A DNA stretch of 64,000 nucleotides from Aquaticitalea lipolytica (GTDB taxonomy: Bacteria; Bacteroidota; Bacteroidia; Flavobacteriales; Flavobacteriaceae), in the NCBI RefSeq assembly GCF_014641635.1, contig NZ_BMIC01000003.1, forward strand, positions 124,001 to 188,000, read 5' to 3'. How positions within the stretch are numbered: position 1 is the stretch's first letter; each line of letters opens with the position of its first letter. Position numbers and translations under genes: made by a program. Positions 8,142-17,482 of this stretch are shown piece by piece. The notes under the pieces were generated by a model. It worked only from the letters and a program-made list of their open reading frames with translations. It made no database searches and was not told where the DNA came from.

Positions 8142-11114
8142 TTATTCCTCTAAAGAATCGCAATGCAATAATTCTTTTTCTTTCTTTTTGATAGGCTGAG
8201 TTTTTAATCCTTTGTTTTTTGCTTTAAGCATCTCATTGATTAAATCGCTCTTCTCTCTCATAATGGCATCTCTCATTAGTTCATCACGCTTTAAATCGAA
8301 ATACGTTACGCCTTCAATAATTGTTTTTTCTGCTTTCGCATATATTGAAAGCGGATGGTCTGTCCAAAGCACAACATCAGCATCTTTACCAACTTTAATA
8401 CTACCAACTCTATCATCAATATGTAAAAGTTTTGCAGGATTAAGAGTTACAAATTTCCAAGCTTCTTCTTCGCTAATTCCTCCGTATTTTACAGATTTTG
8501 CAGCTTCTTGGTTTAAACGTCGAGACATTTCGGCATCATCACTATTTATGGCTACAGTAACACCAGCATCGTGCATAATAGCTGCGTTGTAAGGGATGGC
8601 ATCATTAACTTCGTATTTGTATGACCACCAATCACTAAAGGTTGATCCACCAACACCATGAGCTTTCATTTTATCGGCAACTTTATAACCTTCAAGAATG
8701 TGAGTAAACGTATTAATATTGAAGTTAAACTTATCAGCAACTTTCATTAGCATATTAATTTCACTTTGTACATAAGAGTGACAGCTAATAAAGCGTTCTT
8801 TGTTTAGAATTTCTGCAAGGGTTTCCATTTCTAAATCTTTTCGATATGGTTTACCACTTTTCTTTAAAGCATCATATTCTTTGGCTCTAGAGAAGTAATC
8901 AATAAACAATTGCTCAACTCCCATACGAGTTTGAGGAAAACGACTGTAACTTTCCCAGTTAGATTGTTTTACGTTTTCACCTAAAGCAAATTTTATAAAT
9001 TTTGGACTGTTATTGTAAATTAAATTATTGGCAGTTTCTCCCCATTTTAGTTTGATAATTGCCGAACGTCCTCCAATTGGATTAGCAGAACCATGTAGTA
9101 TTTGAATTGATGTAACACCACCAGCCAAGTTTCTATAAATATCAATATCTGTGTCATCTACAACATCTTCAATAGTAACTTCGGCAGACGAATTTTGACC
9201 ACCTTCATTTATTGATGCAGCAGCAATATGAGAATGCTCATCAATTACTCCAGCAGTTAAGTGTTTGCCTGTAGCATCAATAACTGTTGCGCTACTATCA
9301 GATAGATTTTGACCGATTTTAGCAATTTTTCCGTTTTTAATTAATACATCTGTATTGTTTAGTACACCATCTTTTTCGTTGGTCCAAACTGTTGCATTTT
9401 TAAATAATAACGTTTCTTGTTTTGGAAGTTCAGCAAAACCAAAAGCCTTATTAGGATACGTTATAGGAGATACTTTCTCGGCATTGTTTTTATCTTCTTT
9501 TTTGTCGTCACCACCTTTTTTAGCATCATCCTTAGCTTCAGATTGCTTTGCGAAAAATGTCATTTCTGTTCCGCTTGGCAACATTGCTTTTCCGTTAAGG
9601 TTTTTGTTTGCATCGACATTAGCAACTATTCTAATAAATTCTTGTTGTATTGAATCTTTTGTTGTGAATGCAATATTTACCCAATCATCAGCATAAGATA
9701 TTTTTGAACCTCTTGTTTTTTCATCTGAAGTTACTTCCGATTTTAATTTGTCTAGCTCACCTTTAATATCCATTTTGTAGGTTTCACCAGCTAATGAAAA
9801 ATCGTAAGTTCCTCTAATATCAATAGCATTCATATTTTCAAGTACATTTTTATTGCCTTGAACCCAGTTTTCGTAAACGGTTGTTTTTTCGTCAAAAATA
9901 TCACCAGAAGTGATTAAGAAATTAGCATAAGCACCATTTTTTAAAGAACCAATACTATTAGATTTTCCTAAAATTTGAGCTGGAATGATAGTTAATGCCT
10001 CTAATGCTTTGTCTTTAGAAAGCCCAAATTTTATAGCTTTCATTAAGTTAGATTTAAACTCTTTAGGAGATTTTAAATCGTGAGTAGTTAAAGCAAAAGT
10101 GATATTGTTATCTGCTAAAATTTTAGGATTTGCAGGTTTTTGATTCCAAGCTCTTAAATCGCCAAGTGATAGCGTAGAAGCTAAAAATGCATTTTCTACA
10201 TCATAAGCATCAGGGAAATTTATTGGGATAATCATTGACGCATTCATGGCTTTTATCTCACCAATACGTTCAAATTCGTCTCCACCACCTAAAATTACAT
10301 ATTGTATGTTATAGGCATCACCAACTTTGTCAGCTCTTAAATCGTTTGCTCTGCTGCCAGCTTCAAAAATCTGTACCAGTTGTTTGTTTGAGTTTAAAGC
10401 TTCTAATGATAAATCTTTAGTTTTAGAGTTGCCTTTTGCATACCAATCTGCATCTAAATACATTTGGCGTAATAAAGCCATACTTCCCATAATTGAAGAT
10501 GGGTAAGCTTGGTTAGATGTTAAACTCTTACTAAAAGATAAGTATTGAGCTGATCTTGTATCTAAAACTCTAACTTCATTTCCATCGTCATTATTTAAAG
10601 CAACAAGAGTTCCTGTTCCTCTAATAATACCATCTTGAATGTGAGTGTTTACAACTCCAAATCCAGCTTTAATTAATTCATCAGCTTTTTTAGAATCGTA
10701 GTTAAACTTGTCTATGGCATTGTTTTCTGGCATAACGTGGTCATTCCAATAATAACCAGTTCTGCTCGCATCATATTGAGCACTTCTGCCACCGCCTTGA
10801 CGCTTTGGTTTTTCTACTCCAAAACTAGAGTAGATATCGATAAAAGATGGATAAATACTTTTACCAGTAGCATCAATTATAGTACTGTTTTTCGGGATGG
10901 TTACCGTTGTTCCTGATGCAACTACTTTTCCGTCTTTAATTAATAATGTCCCTTTCTCAATTACCTGAGTAGGTGTGACATAAATTTTAACGTTTGTGAT
11001 TGCTGTGTAATTGGTGTTTTTTGTTACAACACCATCATTTTTTGGAAAATAATCTTGTGCAAGTAGTGTAAAACCACACAAGAACGTGAGGATTGTTAAA
11101 TAGTGTTTAATCAT
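8142..11114 (-). CDS. Exported tandem amidohydrolase, 990 aa
   Basis: Signal peptide (MIKHYLTILTFLCGFTLLAQ) followed by two amidohydrolase modules. The N-terminal module (to about residue 430) has the turn IYPSFIDIYSSFG without HxH and so looks inactive. The C-terminal module (from about 590) has the metal motif in AGVIDEHSHIAAAS, a later CHSYV and AINSDDAE, which fit an active imidazolonepropionase-like or dipeptidase-like hydrolase. A lysine- and aspartate-rich linker (about 530-560, KKGGDDKKEDKN) separates them. It probably forms an operon with 6779-8083. Confidence 0.85.
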   Translation of the reverse strand: MIKHYLTILTFLCGFTLLAQDYFPKNDGVVTKNTNYTAITNVKIYVTPTQVIEKGTLLIKDGKVVASGTTVTIPKNSTIIDATGKSIYPSFIDIYSSFGVEKPKRQGGGRSAQYDASRTGYYWNDHVMPENNAIDKFNYDSKKADELIKAGFGVVNTHIQDGIIRGTGTLVALNNDDGNEVRVLDTRSAQYLSFSKSLTSNQAYPSSIMGSMALLRQMYLDADWYAKGNSKTKDLSLEALNSNKQLVQIFEAGSRANDLRADKVGDAYNIQYVILGGGDEFERIGEIKAMNASMIIPINFPDAYDVENAFLASTLSLGDLRAWNQKPANPKILADNNITFALTTHDLKSPKEFKSNLMKAIKFGLSKDKALEALTIIPAQILGKSNSIGSLKNGAYANFLITSGDIFDEKTTVYENWVQGNKNVLENMNAIDIRGTYDFSLAGETYKMDIKGELDKLKSEVTSDEKTRGSKISYADDWVNIAFTTKDSIQQEFIRIVANVDANKNLNGKAMLPSGTEMTFFAKQSEAKDDAKKGGDDKKEDKNNAEKVSPITYPNKAFGFAELPKQETLLFKNATVWTNEKDGVLNNTDVLIKNGKIAKIGQNLSDSSATVIDATGKHLTAGVIDEHSHIAAASINEGGQNSSAEVTIEDVVDDTDIDIYRNLAGGVTSIQILHGSANPIGGRSAIIKLKWGETANNLIYNNSPKFIKFALGENVKQSNWESYSRFPQTRMGVEQLFIDYFSRAKEYDALKKSGKPYRKDLEMETLAEILNKERFISCHSYVQSEINMLMKVADKFNFNINTFTHILEGYKVADKMKAHGVGGSTFSDWWSYKYEVNDAIPYNAAIMHDAGVTVAINSDDAEMSRRLNQEAAKSVKYGGISEEEAWKFVTLNPAKLLHIDDRVGSIKVGKDADVVLWTDHPLSIYAKAEKTIIEGVTYFDLKRDELMRDAIMREKSDLINEMLKAKNKGLKTQPIKKKEKELLHCDSLEE

Positions 11115-11196
11115 TATATTAAATTGGTTGATAAGTTTGAGTTCTAAAGATAAAAATTAACTTTATAGTTACTCACTTTATTTAAACTTTTAACTT

Positions 11197-12264
11197 TTAT
11201 AAATTGTTAACTTTATAGTAGTTAACTAAAAGACCAACAACATAATTATAGCTTTCAATACCTTTTGTTTGATTATTGGCTTTTAAAAATCCATTATAAA
11301 AAAGTTTAAAAAATGGCTCTGTCGGATTTTGATATCCTTTCCAAAAGGCATTAACTTCAGCGTAGTTTTTTAAAATTCCAACATTAATTTTTGGTATAAG
11401 CATGTCGTATTGAGTAGTGTCTCTTTGGTAAACTTCGCTCAAACAATGCTGCAAAGCATAAGTATAACCTGAATATTTAAAGTACTTATTTTTATGGTTT
11501 ATACTTGCCATAGCACCAATAAAATTGGCTTCATTTTCTGCTGCATAACCTAATTGGTGAGCAACTTCATGGCTAGCAGTTGTAGGATATTTATAAGTAG
11601 GAATTAATCCATCTATTTGAGCTTCATTTGTAAACGGATTTAAATAACCACTAAATCCCATATAAGTTAATGGTAAGCTATACAATGAACGTTTTAAGCT
11701 TTTGGGCTTGTAAGCCAAATGCGGAAATTGTTTAGATAACTCGTTATAGCCTTCAGGAATTAAATTTAATAACTCTGTTTTAGTATAAGGCATTTCCACT
11801 TTTACCGAATCGTTGTGAGTGATAGCTATATGTGCAGCATTCGATTTAACAATAAGTTGGTTAGTTATATTTAATAATTCTTCCGTTGTGTAATCAGCTT
11901 CAATTTGTAAAGATTTATGAAGAGGCAGTCTGTAATAATTAAATGCCCAAAGAAAATGAAAAGCAAAATAACCAACAGATACTGCAACCATTACATCTAA
12001 AAACCAGTTTTTAGTATCTTTTAGTATTCGTTTACGGTTAACAAATAACCATCGTAAAATATAAATTCCTGCAATAGTGTAAAATATATCGCCAACAGAA
12101 AAAGGAATCCAGCCAAATACATAATGCATTAATTTAGATATGAATATGTAAATTCCATTACTGTAAACAGATTCAACAAATTCAGGAAATTGTGCCAAAA
12201 GCTTTATAACTACAATTTGGAGTAGAATAGAAAAAGCAATAATTGGCTTGGTGTATTTACGCAT
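11197..12264 (-). CDS. DUF3810 family putative membrane metalloprotease
   Basis: 355 aa. Three hydrophobic stretches in the first 130 residues anchor it in the inner membrane. A soluble domain follows with TASHEVAHQLGYAAENEANFIG near residue 230, an HExxH-type zinc motif with a downstream glutamate. This order matches DUF3810. Metallopeptidase activity is implied by the motif but has not been shown to my knowledge. It is divergent from pepD; the 12264-12338 gap holds the pepD promoter. Confidence 0.8.
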   Translation of the reverse strand: MRKYTKPIIAFSILLQIVVIKLLAQFPEFVESVYSNGIYIFISKLMHYVFGWIPFSVGDIFYTIAGIYILRWLFVNRKRILKDTKNWFLDVMVAVSVGYFAFHFLWAFNYYRLPLHKSLQIEADYTTEELLNITNQLIVKSNAAHIAITHNDSVKVEMPYTKTELLNLIPEGYNELSKQFPHLAYKPKSLKRSLYSLPLTYMGFSGYLNPFTNEAQIDGLIPTYKYPTTASHEVAHQLGYAAENEANFIGAMASINHKNKYFKYSGYTYALQHCLSEVYQRDTTQYDMLIPKINVGILKNYAEVNAFWKGYQNPTEPFFKLFYNGFLKANNQTKGIESYNYVVGLLVNYYKVNNL

Positions 12265-12281
12265 AAATCAAAAATAGAAAA

Positions 12282-12316
12282 TTGTTTTATAAAAGATATA
12301 CGAATACTTACCTTTG
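12282..12316 (+). promoter_or_regulatory. Predicted promoter of pepD
   Basis: TTG at 12282-12284, 24 bases, then TACCTTTG (12309-12316), matching the Bacteroidota -33/-7 pattern. It lies over the non-ATG upstream extension of the reading frame, which supports translation starting at 12338. Confidence 0.5.
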
Positions 12317-12337
12317 TGCAACTTTATATTTTATACT

Positions 12338-13798
12338 ATGAATTCAGAAATAAGACAATTACAACCAACTCAACTTTGGAACAAGTTTGCAGACCTTAAT
12401 GCTGTACCAAGACCATCAAAAAAAGAAGAACGTGTTATCGCGTTTATGAAAGATTTTGGTAAAAGCTTAGGTTTGGAAACTATTGAAGATAAAGTAGGTA
12501 ATGTTATTATAAAAAAGCCTGCTACAAAAGGAATGGAAGACAGAAAGCCTATCGTTATGCAATCGCATTTAGATATGGTACATCAAAAAAATAATGATAC
12601 AAAGTTCGATTTTGATACTCAAGGTATTGAAATGTATGTAGATGGAGATTGGGTTAGAGCCAAAGGCACAACTTTAGGAGCAGATAATGGGTTAGGAGTA
12701 GCCACAATAATGGCAATATTAGAAAGTAAAGATATTGCTCACCCTGCAATTGAAGCTTTATTCACCATAGATGAAGAAACAGGAATGACTGGAGCTATGG
12801 GTCTAGAAGGTGGATTGCTTAATGGTGAAATACTTTTAAACTTAGACACCGAAGAAGATGATGAAATTGGTGTAGGTTGTGCAGGTGGAATAGATGTAAC
12901 TGCAACTAGAAGTTATGAAGTTGAAGAAACTCCTGAGTTTAAAACTGGATTTAAAATTACTGTAAAAGGATTAAATGGAGGACATTCAGGAATGGATATT
13001 CATAAAGGATTAGGTAATGCTAATAAAATTATGAATCGTTTGATGTTTGATGGATTTGAAAACTTCGGATTGCGAATTTCTGAAATTGATGGAGGAAGTT
13101 TACGTAATGCCATTCCTCGTGAAAGCAATGCTATAGTTGCAATAGATGCAATACATGAAGCTGCTTTTATATCAGAAATGAATGATTTGGCAAACGAGAT
13201 TAAAGCCGAATTAAAAACAATGGAGCCAAAGCTTACCATTGAGGTTTCTAAAATTGAAACACCAGCAACAATAATGGATTTAGGTGTTCAAGAAGGATTA
13301 ACAAGAGCTATTTATGCCGCTTGCAATGGAGTTTACCGAATGAGTGCAGATATTCCTGATTTGGTAGAAACTTCTAATAACATTGCAAGAGTTATTGTTA
13401 AAGATGGTGAGGTTAAAATAGGATGTTTAACACGCTCTTCGGTAGAATCTTCAAAATTTGATTTAGCAAATATGTTACGAGCAACTTTTGAATTAACAGG
13501 TTGTGAGGTAGAATTTTCTGGTGATTATCCAGGCTGGACTCCAAATATGGATTCTGCAATTTTAAAAGTAATGTCTAAACTTTATAAGGATATGAATGGT
13601 AAAGAAGCTCATGTTGCTGCTTGTCATGCAGGATTAGAATGTGGTATTCTTGGAACAAATTATCCAAAAATGGATATGATTAGCTTTGGACCAAATATTA
13701 AAGGTGCACACTCACCAGATGAACGTGCTCAAATCTCTTCAGCTCAGAAATACTGGAAGTTTGTGTTAGAGATATTAAAAAATATACCGAAGAAATAA
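12338..13798 (+). CDS. pepD: Aminoacyl-histidine dipeptidase (peptidase D, M20C)
   Basis: 486 aa from ATG 12338 (MNSEIRQLQPTQLWNKF). Zinc-ligand and catalytic motifs of the M20 family are present in order: MQSHLDMVHQ, GADNGLGVA, FTIDEETGMTGAMGLEGG, then NLDTEEDDEIGVGCAGG, and near the C-terminus AACHAGLECG with SFGPNIKGAHSPDE. It hydrolyses dipeptides such as carnosine and Xaa-His in the cytoplasm. Full length for the family, no oddities. Confidence 0.93.
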   Translation: MNSEIRQLQPTQLWNKFADLNAVPRPSKKEERVIAFMKDFGKSLGLETIEDKVGNVIIKKPATKGMEDRKPIVMQSHLDMVHQKNNDTKFDFDTQGIEMYVDGDWVRAKGTTLGADNGLGVATIMAILESKDIAHPAIEALFTIDEETGMTGAMGLEGGLLNGEILLNLDTEEDDEIGVGCAGGIDVTATRSYEVEETPEFKTGFKITVKGLNGGHSGMDIHKGLGNANKIMNRLMFDGFENFGLRISEIDGGSLRNAIPRESNAIVAIDAIHEAAFISEMNDLANEIKAELKTMEPKLTIEVSKIETPATIMDLGVQEGLTRAIYAACNGVYRMSADIPDLVETSNNIARVIVKDGEVKIGCLTRSSVESSKFDLANMLRATFELTGCEVEFSGDYPGWTPNMDSAILKVMSKLYKDMNGKEAHVAACHAGLECGILGTNYPKMDMISFGPNIKGAHSPDERAQISSAQKYWKFVLEILKNIPKK

Positions 13799-13823
13799 TT
13801 ATTAAAATATATTGCATAAAAAA

Positions 13824-13848
13824 AGCAGCTCAACGAGCTGCTTTTTTT
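13824..13848. terminator. Bidirectional terminator
   Basis: Stem AGCAGCTC (13824-13831) with GAGCTGCT (13835-13842), loop AAC, with an upstream A-run and downstream T-run. It separates the convergent pepD and the cyclophilin/FKBP gene. Confidence 0.85.
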
Positions 13849-13868
13849 ATAATTTATTCATTCAACAG

Positions 13869-15023
13869 TTATTCAATCATTTCAATTATAAATGTTAAAT
13901 CTGTATTAGGTTGTATTGCTCCACGACCTCTTTCGCCATATGCTAAGTGAGATGGTATATAAAAGAAAGCTTTATCACCAACTCTCAATTGTCCTACTGC
14001 TTCTTTAAATCCTTGAATCATTTGCGCATCTGGACTAATAGTCATTGGCATTGGTGAGTACATTTGACGCTCAATTTTTACAGGATTTAGCATACCATAC
14101 TTCTCCTCAATAGATTGAATGTTACTATCAAATAATTTACCATCAGTAAAATAACCTTGATAATTTAATTTTACTTCGTCACCAATTTTTGGTTTAGTAC
14201 CATTGCCTTTTGTAATATAATATACTTTTAAACCAGTAGCAGTTGCTTTTGTTTTGCTGGTATATTCTTCAATAAGTGGCTTCATTTCTAAAGCAGCAGC
14301 AGCAGTTTTCTCCTCACGAATTCTCTTCTCTTCTTCAATTTTAGCCAAACGTTCTTTTTCTGCTTTTTCAGCTTCAATAAAGTAATCTTTAAATACTTTT
14401 GGTGCATTAAATGCTTTTGCATCAGAACCTTTTCTAATAATATTTACCTCCTCCATAATAACTGGATTAACAGGTTTGTTAGAAGGTTTGCTTACTTCAA
14501 CTTCAGCTAGTGTATGCAAAACATCTTCTCCAATTACTAGATGTCCAAAAACACTATGTCTTCCATCTAGTGATGGATATGGTACTTCAGTAATAAAGAA
14601 TTGACTTCCGTTTGCATTTGGACCAGGATTAGCCATTGATAAAATTCCTAGTCTGTCGTGTTTTAAGTCTGGTGAAAACTCGTCTTTAAATTTATAGCCT
14701 GGACTTCCAGTACCAGACGCTGTTGGGTCTCCACCTTGAATCATAAACTCGTCCATAATTCTATGAAAAGTTAATCCGTTATAATACTTTTTTCCTGCAT
14801 ATGCGCTATCAACTAAAGTATTTGTTCCTTCGGCTAACGACACAAAGTTTGCAACTGTTACAGGTGTTTTTTTGTACTCGAGCTTAAGCACCATTGTGCC
14901 ATAATTTGTAATAATTTCGGCATATAAACCATCTTCTAAATCTGGGTATTTATCCTGACAAGCTGTAGCTGTTAATAATGCAAAAAGCATTAAAAATTGA
15001 AATGATTTTGTGATCAATCGCAT
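13869..15023 (-). CDS. Cyclophilin-FKBP fusion peptidylprolyl isomerase lipoprotein
   Basis: 384 aa. The signal ends in a lipobox (ATACQDK), so the protein is anchored in the envelope. Residues about 35-195 are a cyclophilin domain (ANFVSLAEG, FHRIMDEFMIQGGDPTGTG-type stretch, NGSQFFIT, VFGHLV). A charged helical linker follows (about 200-255), then an FKBP domain (GDEVKLNYQGYFTDGKLFDS, and AYGERGRGAIQPNTDLTFIIEM). It catalyses cis-trans proline isomerisation of exported proteins. It is the distal gene of a minus-strand operon with gldI and the DHH gene. Confidence 0.9.
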   Translation of the reverse strand: MRLITKSFQFLMLFALLTATACQDKYPDLEDGLYAEIITNYGTMVLKLEYKKTPVTVANFVSLAEGTNTLVDSAYAGKKYYNGLTFHRIMDEFMIQGGDPTASGTGSPGYKFKDEFSPDLKHDRLGILSMANPGPNANGSQFFITEVPYPSLDGRHSVFGHLVIGEDVLHTLAEVEVSKPSNKPVNPVIMEEVNIIRKGSDAKAFNAPKVFKDYFIEAEKAEKERLAKIEEEKRIREEKTAAAALEMKPLIEEYTSKTKATATGLKVYYITKGNGTKPKIGDEVKLNYQGYFTDGKLFDSNIQSIEEKYGMLNPVKIERQMYSPMPMTISPDAQMIQGFKEAVGQLRVGDKAFFYIPSHLAYGERGRGAIQPNTDLTFIIEMIE

Positions 15024-15027
15024 AATT

Positions 15028-15573
15028 TTAATCGTTTTGGGTTTTTGTTATTGAGTTTACAGTTACTTCACAAATTAATGGAGTGTTTGTGCCAATTCTA
15101 TTAGTGTCACCATAGTAACCATAGGCTTTTTGAGATGGGAATAAAAAGGTAACTGTTTCTCCTGGTTTCATAAGTTTTAATCCTTCTCTTAAACCAGTGA
15201 ATAATTCTTCTTTATCCATTGAGTAGTCTTGTGGTTTTATGTCTTCATCAGAATAAATCACACTTTTATTAAAATCTTTTACGTTGTAATCAAAATTAAC
15301 AATATCACCAAATTTTGCAGTGATAGTATCTTGTTCTACTTTTACATTATAGTAATACCAAAATCCACTTTCTGAAGGAAGGTATTTGTTTAGCGTGTCA
15401 TTTTTTATAATACCTTGGATGATATCTTGCTCTTTTTTGTTGAGTTTTTTGTTTCTTTCAACGGAAGCATTAATAAACGAGCCTGTTTTTTGAGATATAG
15501 GTCGTCTTGCTTCTGGTGATTTACAACTTACCACGTTTATGAGTAGAAGTAATATGATTATAGGTCTTATCAT
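15028..15573 (-). CDS. gldI: Gliding motility-associated FKBP lipoprotein GldI
   Basis: 181 aa with a lipobox signal (MIRPIIILLLLINVVSCKS) and a C-terminal FKBP domain (GDIVNFDYNVKDFNKSVIYSDE, GLREGLKLMKPGETVTFLFPSQKAYGYYGD). In Flavobacterium johnsoniae GldI is needed for gliding, probably by folding other Gld or type IX secretion proteins. The sequence and the DHH and PPIase neighbours match the usual gldI locus. Its start overlaps the stop of the DHH gene by four bases (ATGA). Confidence 0.88.
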   Translation of the reverse strand: MIRPIIILLLLINVVSCKSPEARRPISQKTGSFINASVERNKKLNKKEQDIIQGIIKNDTLNKYLPSESGFWYYYNVKVEQDTITAKFGDIVNFDYNVKDFNKSVIYSDEDIKPQDYSMDKEELFTGLREGLKLMKPGETVTFLFPSQKAYGYYGDTNRIGTNTPLICEVTVNSITKTQND

Positions 15574-16589
15574 AGATTTAAAGCTTCTTTATAGCTAGGC
15601 AATATACTAATAAATTTTTCAACAGTATCGTTTAAATTTAAATCGCTTTTACCACCTGCTGCATTGGTATGTCCACCACCTTCAAAATGTGCTCTTGAGA
15701 ATTCGTTCACTGAAAAGTCACCTTTGCTACGTAATGAAATTTTAATAATGCCTTCCTGTTTGTGTTCAATAAAAATTACAGCAAAAACAACATTGTCTAA
15801 TGACAATCCATAATTAACAAAACCTTCGGTATCTCCTTTTTTAAAGTTGAATTTATTTAGTTCTTCTTGTGATAATGTTATATAGGCAGTTCGCAATTCG
15901 GGAATAACTTTTAGGTTACTTAAAGCACACCCTAAAAGTTGCATTCGCTCATAACTATTAGTATCAAATATAGCATTATGTATGGCTGCACTATTTGCAC
16001 CTTTGTCAATTAAATTAGCAACCACGTGATGTGTTCTGCTTGTTGTTGATGCAAAACGGAAAGAACCTGTATCTGTCATAATACCTGCATATAAGCAAGT
16101 AGCAATATTGGCATCAATTTTATCTTTATCACCAAGCATTTCAATAAAATTGTAAACCATCTCACAAGTAGATGACATGCTTACATCAGAATAAGTAAAT
16201 GCCGCATAATCGTCTGGTTGTTGATGATGATCTATCATAATTTTTGTAGACTTATTTGCTGTTAAAATAGCTTCCATTTCGTCACCTGTTCTGTGTAAAG
16301 CATTAAAATCTAAAGTGAAAATTAAATTAGCCTTTTGTATTAAGTCTTCAGCATTTTTTCTATCGCTTTCAAAAATCACAATTTTGTCTTGTTTTGGCAT
16401 CCATTTTAAAAAATCTGGATAATCATTTGGAGCAATAACAGTTGTAATATGATTTTGCTTTATAAGATAGTGGTATAAACCTAGAGTAGAGCCAATAGCA
16501 TCACCATCTGGATTTTTGTGAGGTATTATCACAATGTGTTTTGGAGTTGTTAAAAGCTGCTTTATGTTATTAATATCGTCTGTTGTCAT
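15570..16589 (-). CDS. DHH family phosphoesterase (NrnA-like)
   Basis: 339 aa, cytoplasmic. Motifs are HKNPDGDAIGSTLGLYHYL near the N-terminus, LIFTLDFNALHRTGDE, MIDHHQQPDDYA (the DHH triad), TGSFRFAST and a C-terminal DHHA1 part with FEGGGHTNAAGG. This is the layout of bifunctional nanoRNase and pAp phosphatases, which degrade short oligonucleotides and 3'-phosphoadenosine 5'-phosphate. It is divergent from ndk. Confidence 0.88.
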   Translation of the reverse strand: MTTDDINNIKQLLTTPKHIVIIPHKNPDGDAIGSTLGLYHYLIKQNHITTVIAPNDYPDFLKWMPKQDKIVIFESDRKNAEDLIQKANLIFTLDFNALHRTGDEMEAILTANKSTKIMIDHHQQPDDYAAFTYSDVSMSSTCEMVYNFIEMLGDKDKIDANIATCLYAGIMTDTGSFRFASTTSRTHHVVANLIDKGANSAAIHNAIFDTNSYERMQLLGCALSNLKVIPELRTAYITLSQEELNKFNFKKGDTEGFVNYGLSLDNVVFAVIFIEHKQEGIIKISLRSKGDFSVNEFSRAHFEGGGHTNAAGGKSDLNLNDTVEKFISILPSYKEALNL

Positions 16590-16626
16590 AAGCAGCGAAG
16601 ATACAATTTTTTAATATTGGTTTCTA

Positions 16627-16656
16627 TTGTTTTTGTTAAGAAATGCATTACTTTTG
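16627..16656 (+). promoter_or_regulatory. Predicted promoter of ndk
   Basis: TTG (16627-16629), 19 bases, then TACTTTTG (16649-16656), an exact Bacteroidota -33/-7 pair located 22 bases before the ATG. Confidence 0.65.
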
Positions 16657-16677
16657 CAGCAAATTTAAAATAAACAA

Positions 16678-17097
16678 ATGGCAACGAATAGAACATTTAC
16701 AATGCTTAAGCCAGACGCTGTTGAAAAAGGACACGTTGGTGCAATATTAGAAAAAATTAATGCTTCAGGTTTTAGAATTGTAGCATTAAAATTAACTCAA
16801 ATGACAACTGCTGATGCTCAAGCATTTTATGCAATACATAAAGAGCGTCCGTTTTTTGGTGAATTAGTAGAATACATGACACGCGGACCAATTGTTGCTG
16901 CTGTGTTAGAAAAAGATAATGCTGTTGAAGATTTTAGAACTTTAATTGGAGCTACAAATCCTGCTGATGCTGCTGAAGGAACAATCCGTAAATTATATGC
17001 TGCTTCTATTGGAGAGAATGCTGTACACGGAAGTGATAGTGATGAAAATGCTGCTATTGAAAGTGCTTTCCATTTTTCTGGAAGAGAAATGTTTTAA
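16678..17097 (+). CDS. ndk: Nucleoside-diphosphate kinase
   Basis: 139 aa, the standard length. [17 protein letters not shown] at the start is the phosphate-binding region. [14 protein letters not shown] and [11 protein letters not shown] follow, the latter with the catalytic histidine that carries the phosphate between NTP and NDP. Single-gene transcription unit with its own promoter and terminator. Confidence 0.97.
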   Translation: MATNRTFTMLKPDAVEKGHVGAILEKINASGFRIVALKLTQMTTADAQAFYAIHKERPFFGELVEYMTRGPIVAAVLEKDNAVEDFRTLIGATNPADAAEGTIRKLYAASIGENAVHGSDSDENAAIESAFHFSGREMF

Positions 17098-17125
17098 GAC
17101 TTACTTTAGTTATAACTATAAAAAA

Positions 17126-17151
17126 ACCTGCAACGAAAGTTGCAGGTTTTT
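17126..17151. terminator. Terminator of ndk / cspA-like gene
   Basis: Stem ACCTGCAAC (17126-17134) with GTTGCAGGT (17139-17147), GAAA tetraloop, A-run before and TTTT after. It can act in both directions. Confidence 0.85.
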
Positions 17152-17178
17152 ACATTTAAAAAAGTTTGTGAGTATATG

Positions 17179-17370
17179 TTAAATTACTTTTACGTTTACT
17201 GCGTTTAATCCTTTTTTTCCTTCTTTCAATTCGAATTCAACTTCATCGCCTTCGCGAATTTCGTCGATTAATCCAGAAATGTGAACAAAATGTTCTTTGT
17301 TGTTTCCTTCTTCAACAATAAAACCAAATCCTTTGGCATCATTGAAAAATTTTACTGTTCCTTTACTCAT
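17179..17370 (-). CDS. Cold-shock domain protein
   Basis: 63 aa, entirely a cold-shock domain: GTVKFFNDAKGFGFI (RNP1), HFVHISGL (RNP2) and the closing EGKKGLNAVNVKV. It binds single-stranded RNA/DNA as a chaperone. An A/T-rich untranslated region of roughly 100 bases precedes it, as is usual for csp genes. Confidence 0.95.
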   Translation of the reverse strand: MSKGTVKFFNDAKGFGFIVEEGNNKEHFVHISGLIDEIREGDEVEFELKEGKKGLNAVNVKVI

Positions 17371-17482
17371 TGTAATAAATATTAAATTAATTGTGTTTGA
17401 TAAATCAAATATAGTACCATAAAATTTAATTAGCTATTTTTTTTTGTTTTTCTTGTTAAAAAGGCAGAAAAATATAAATAAG

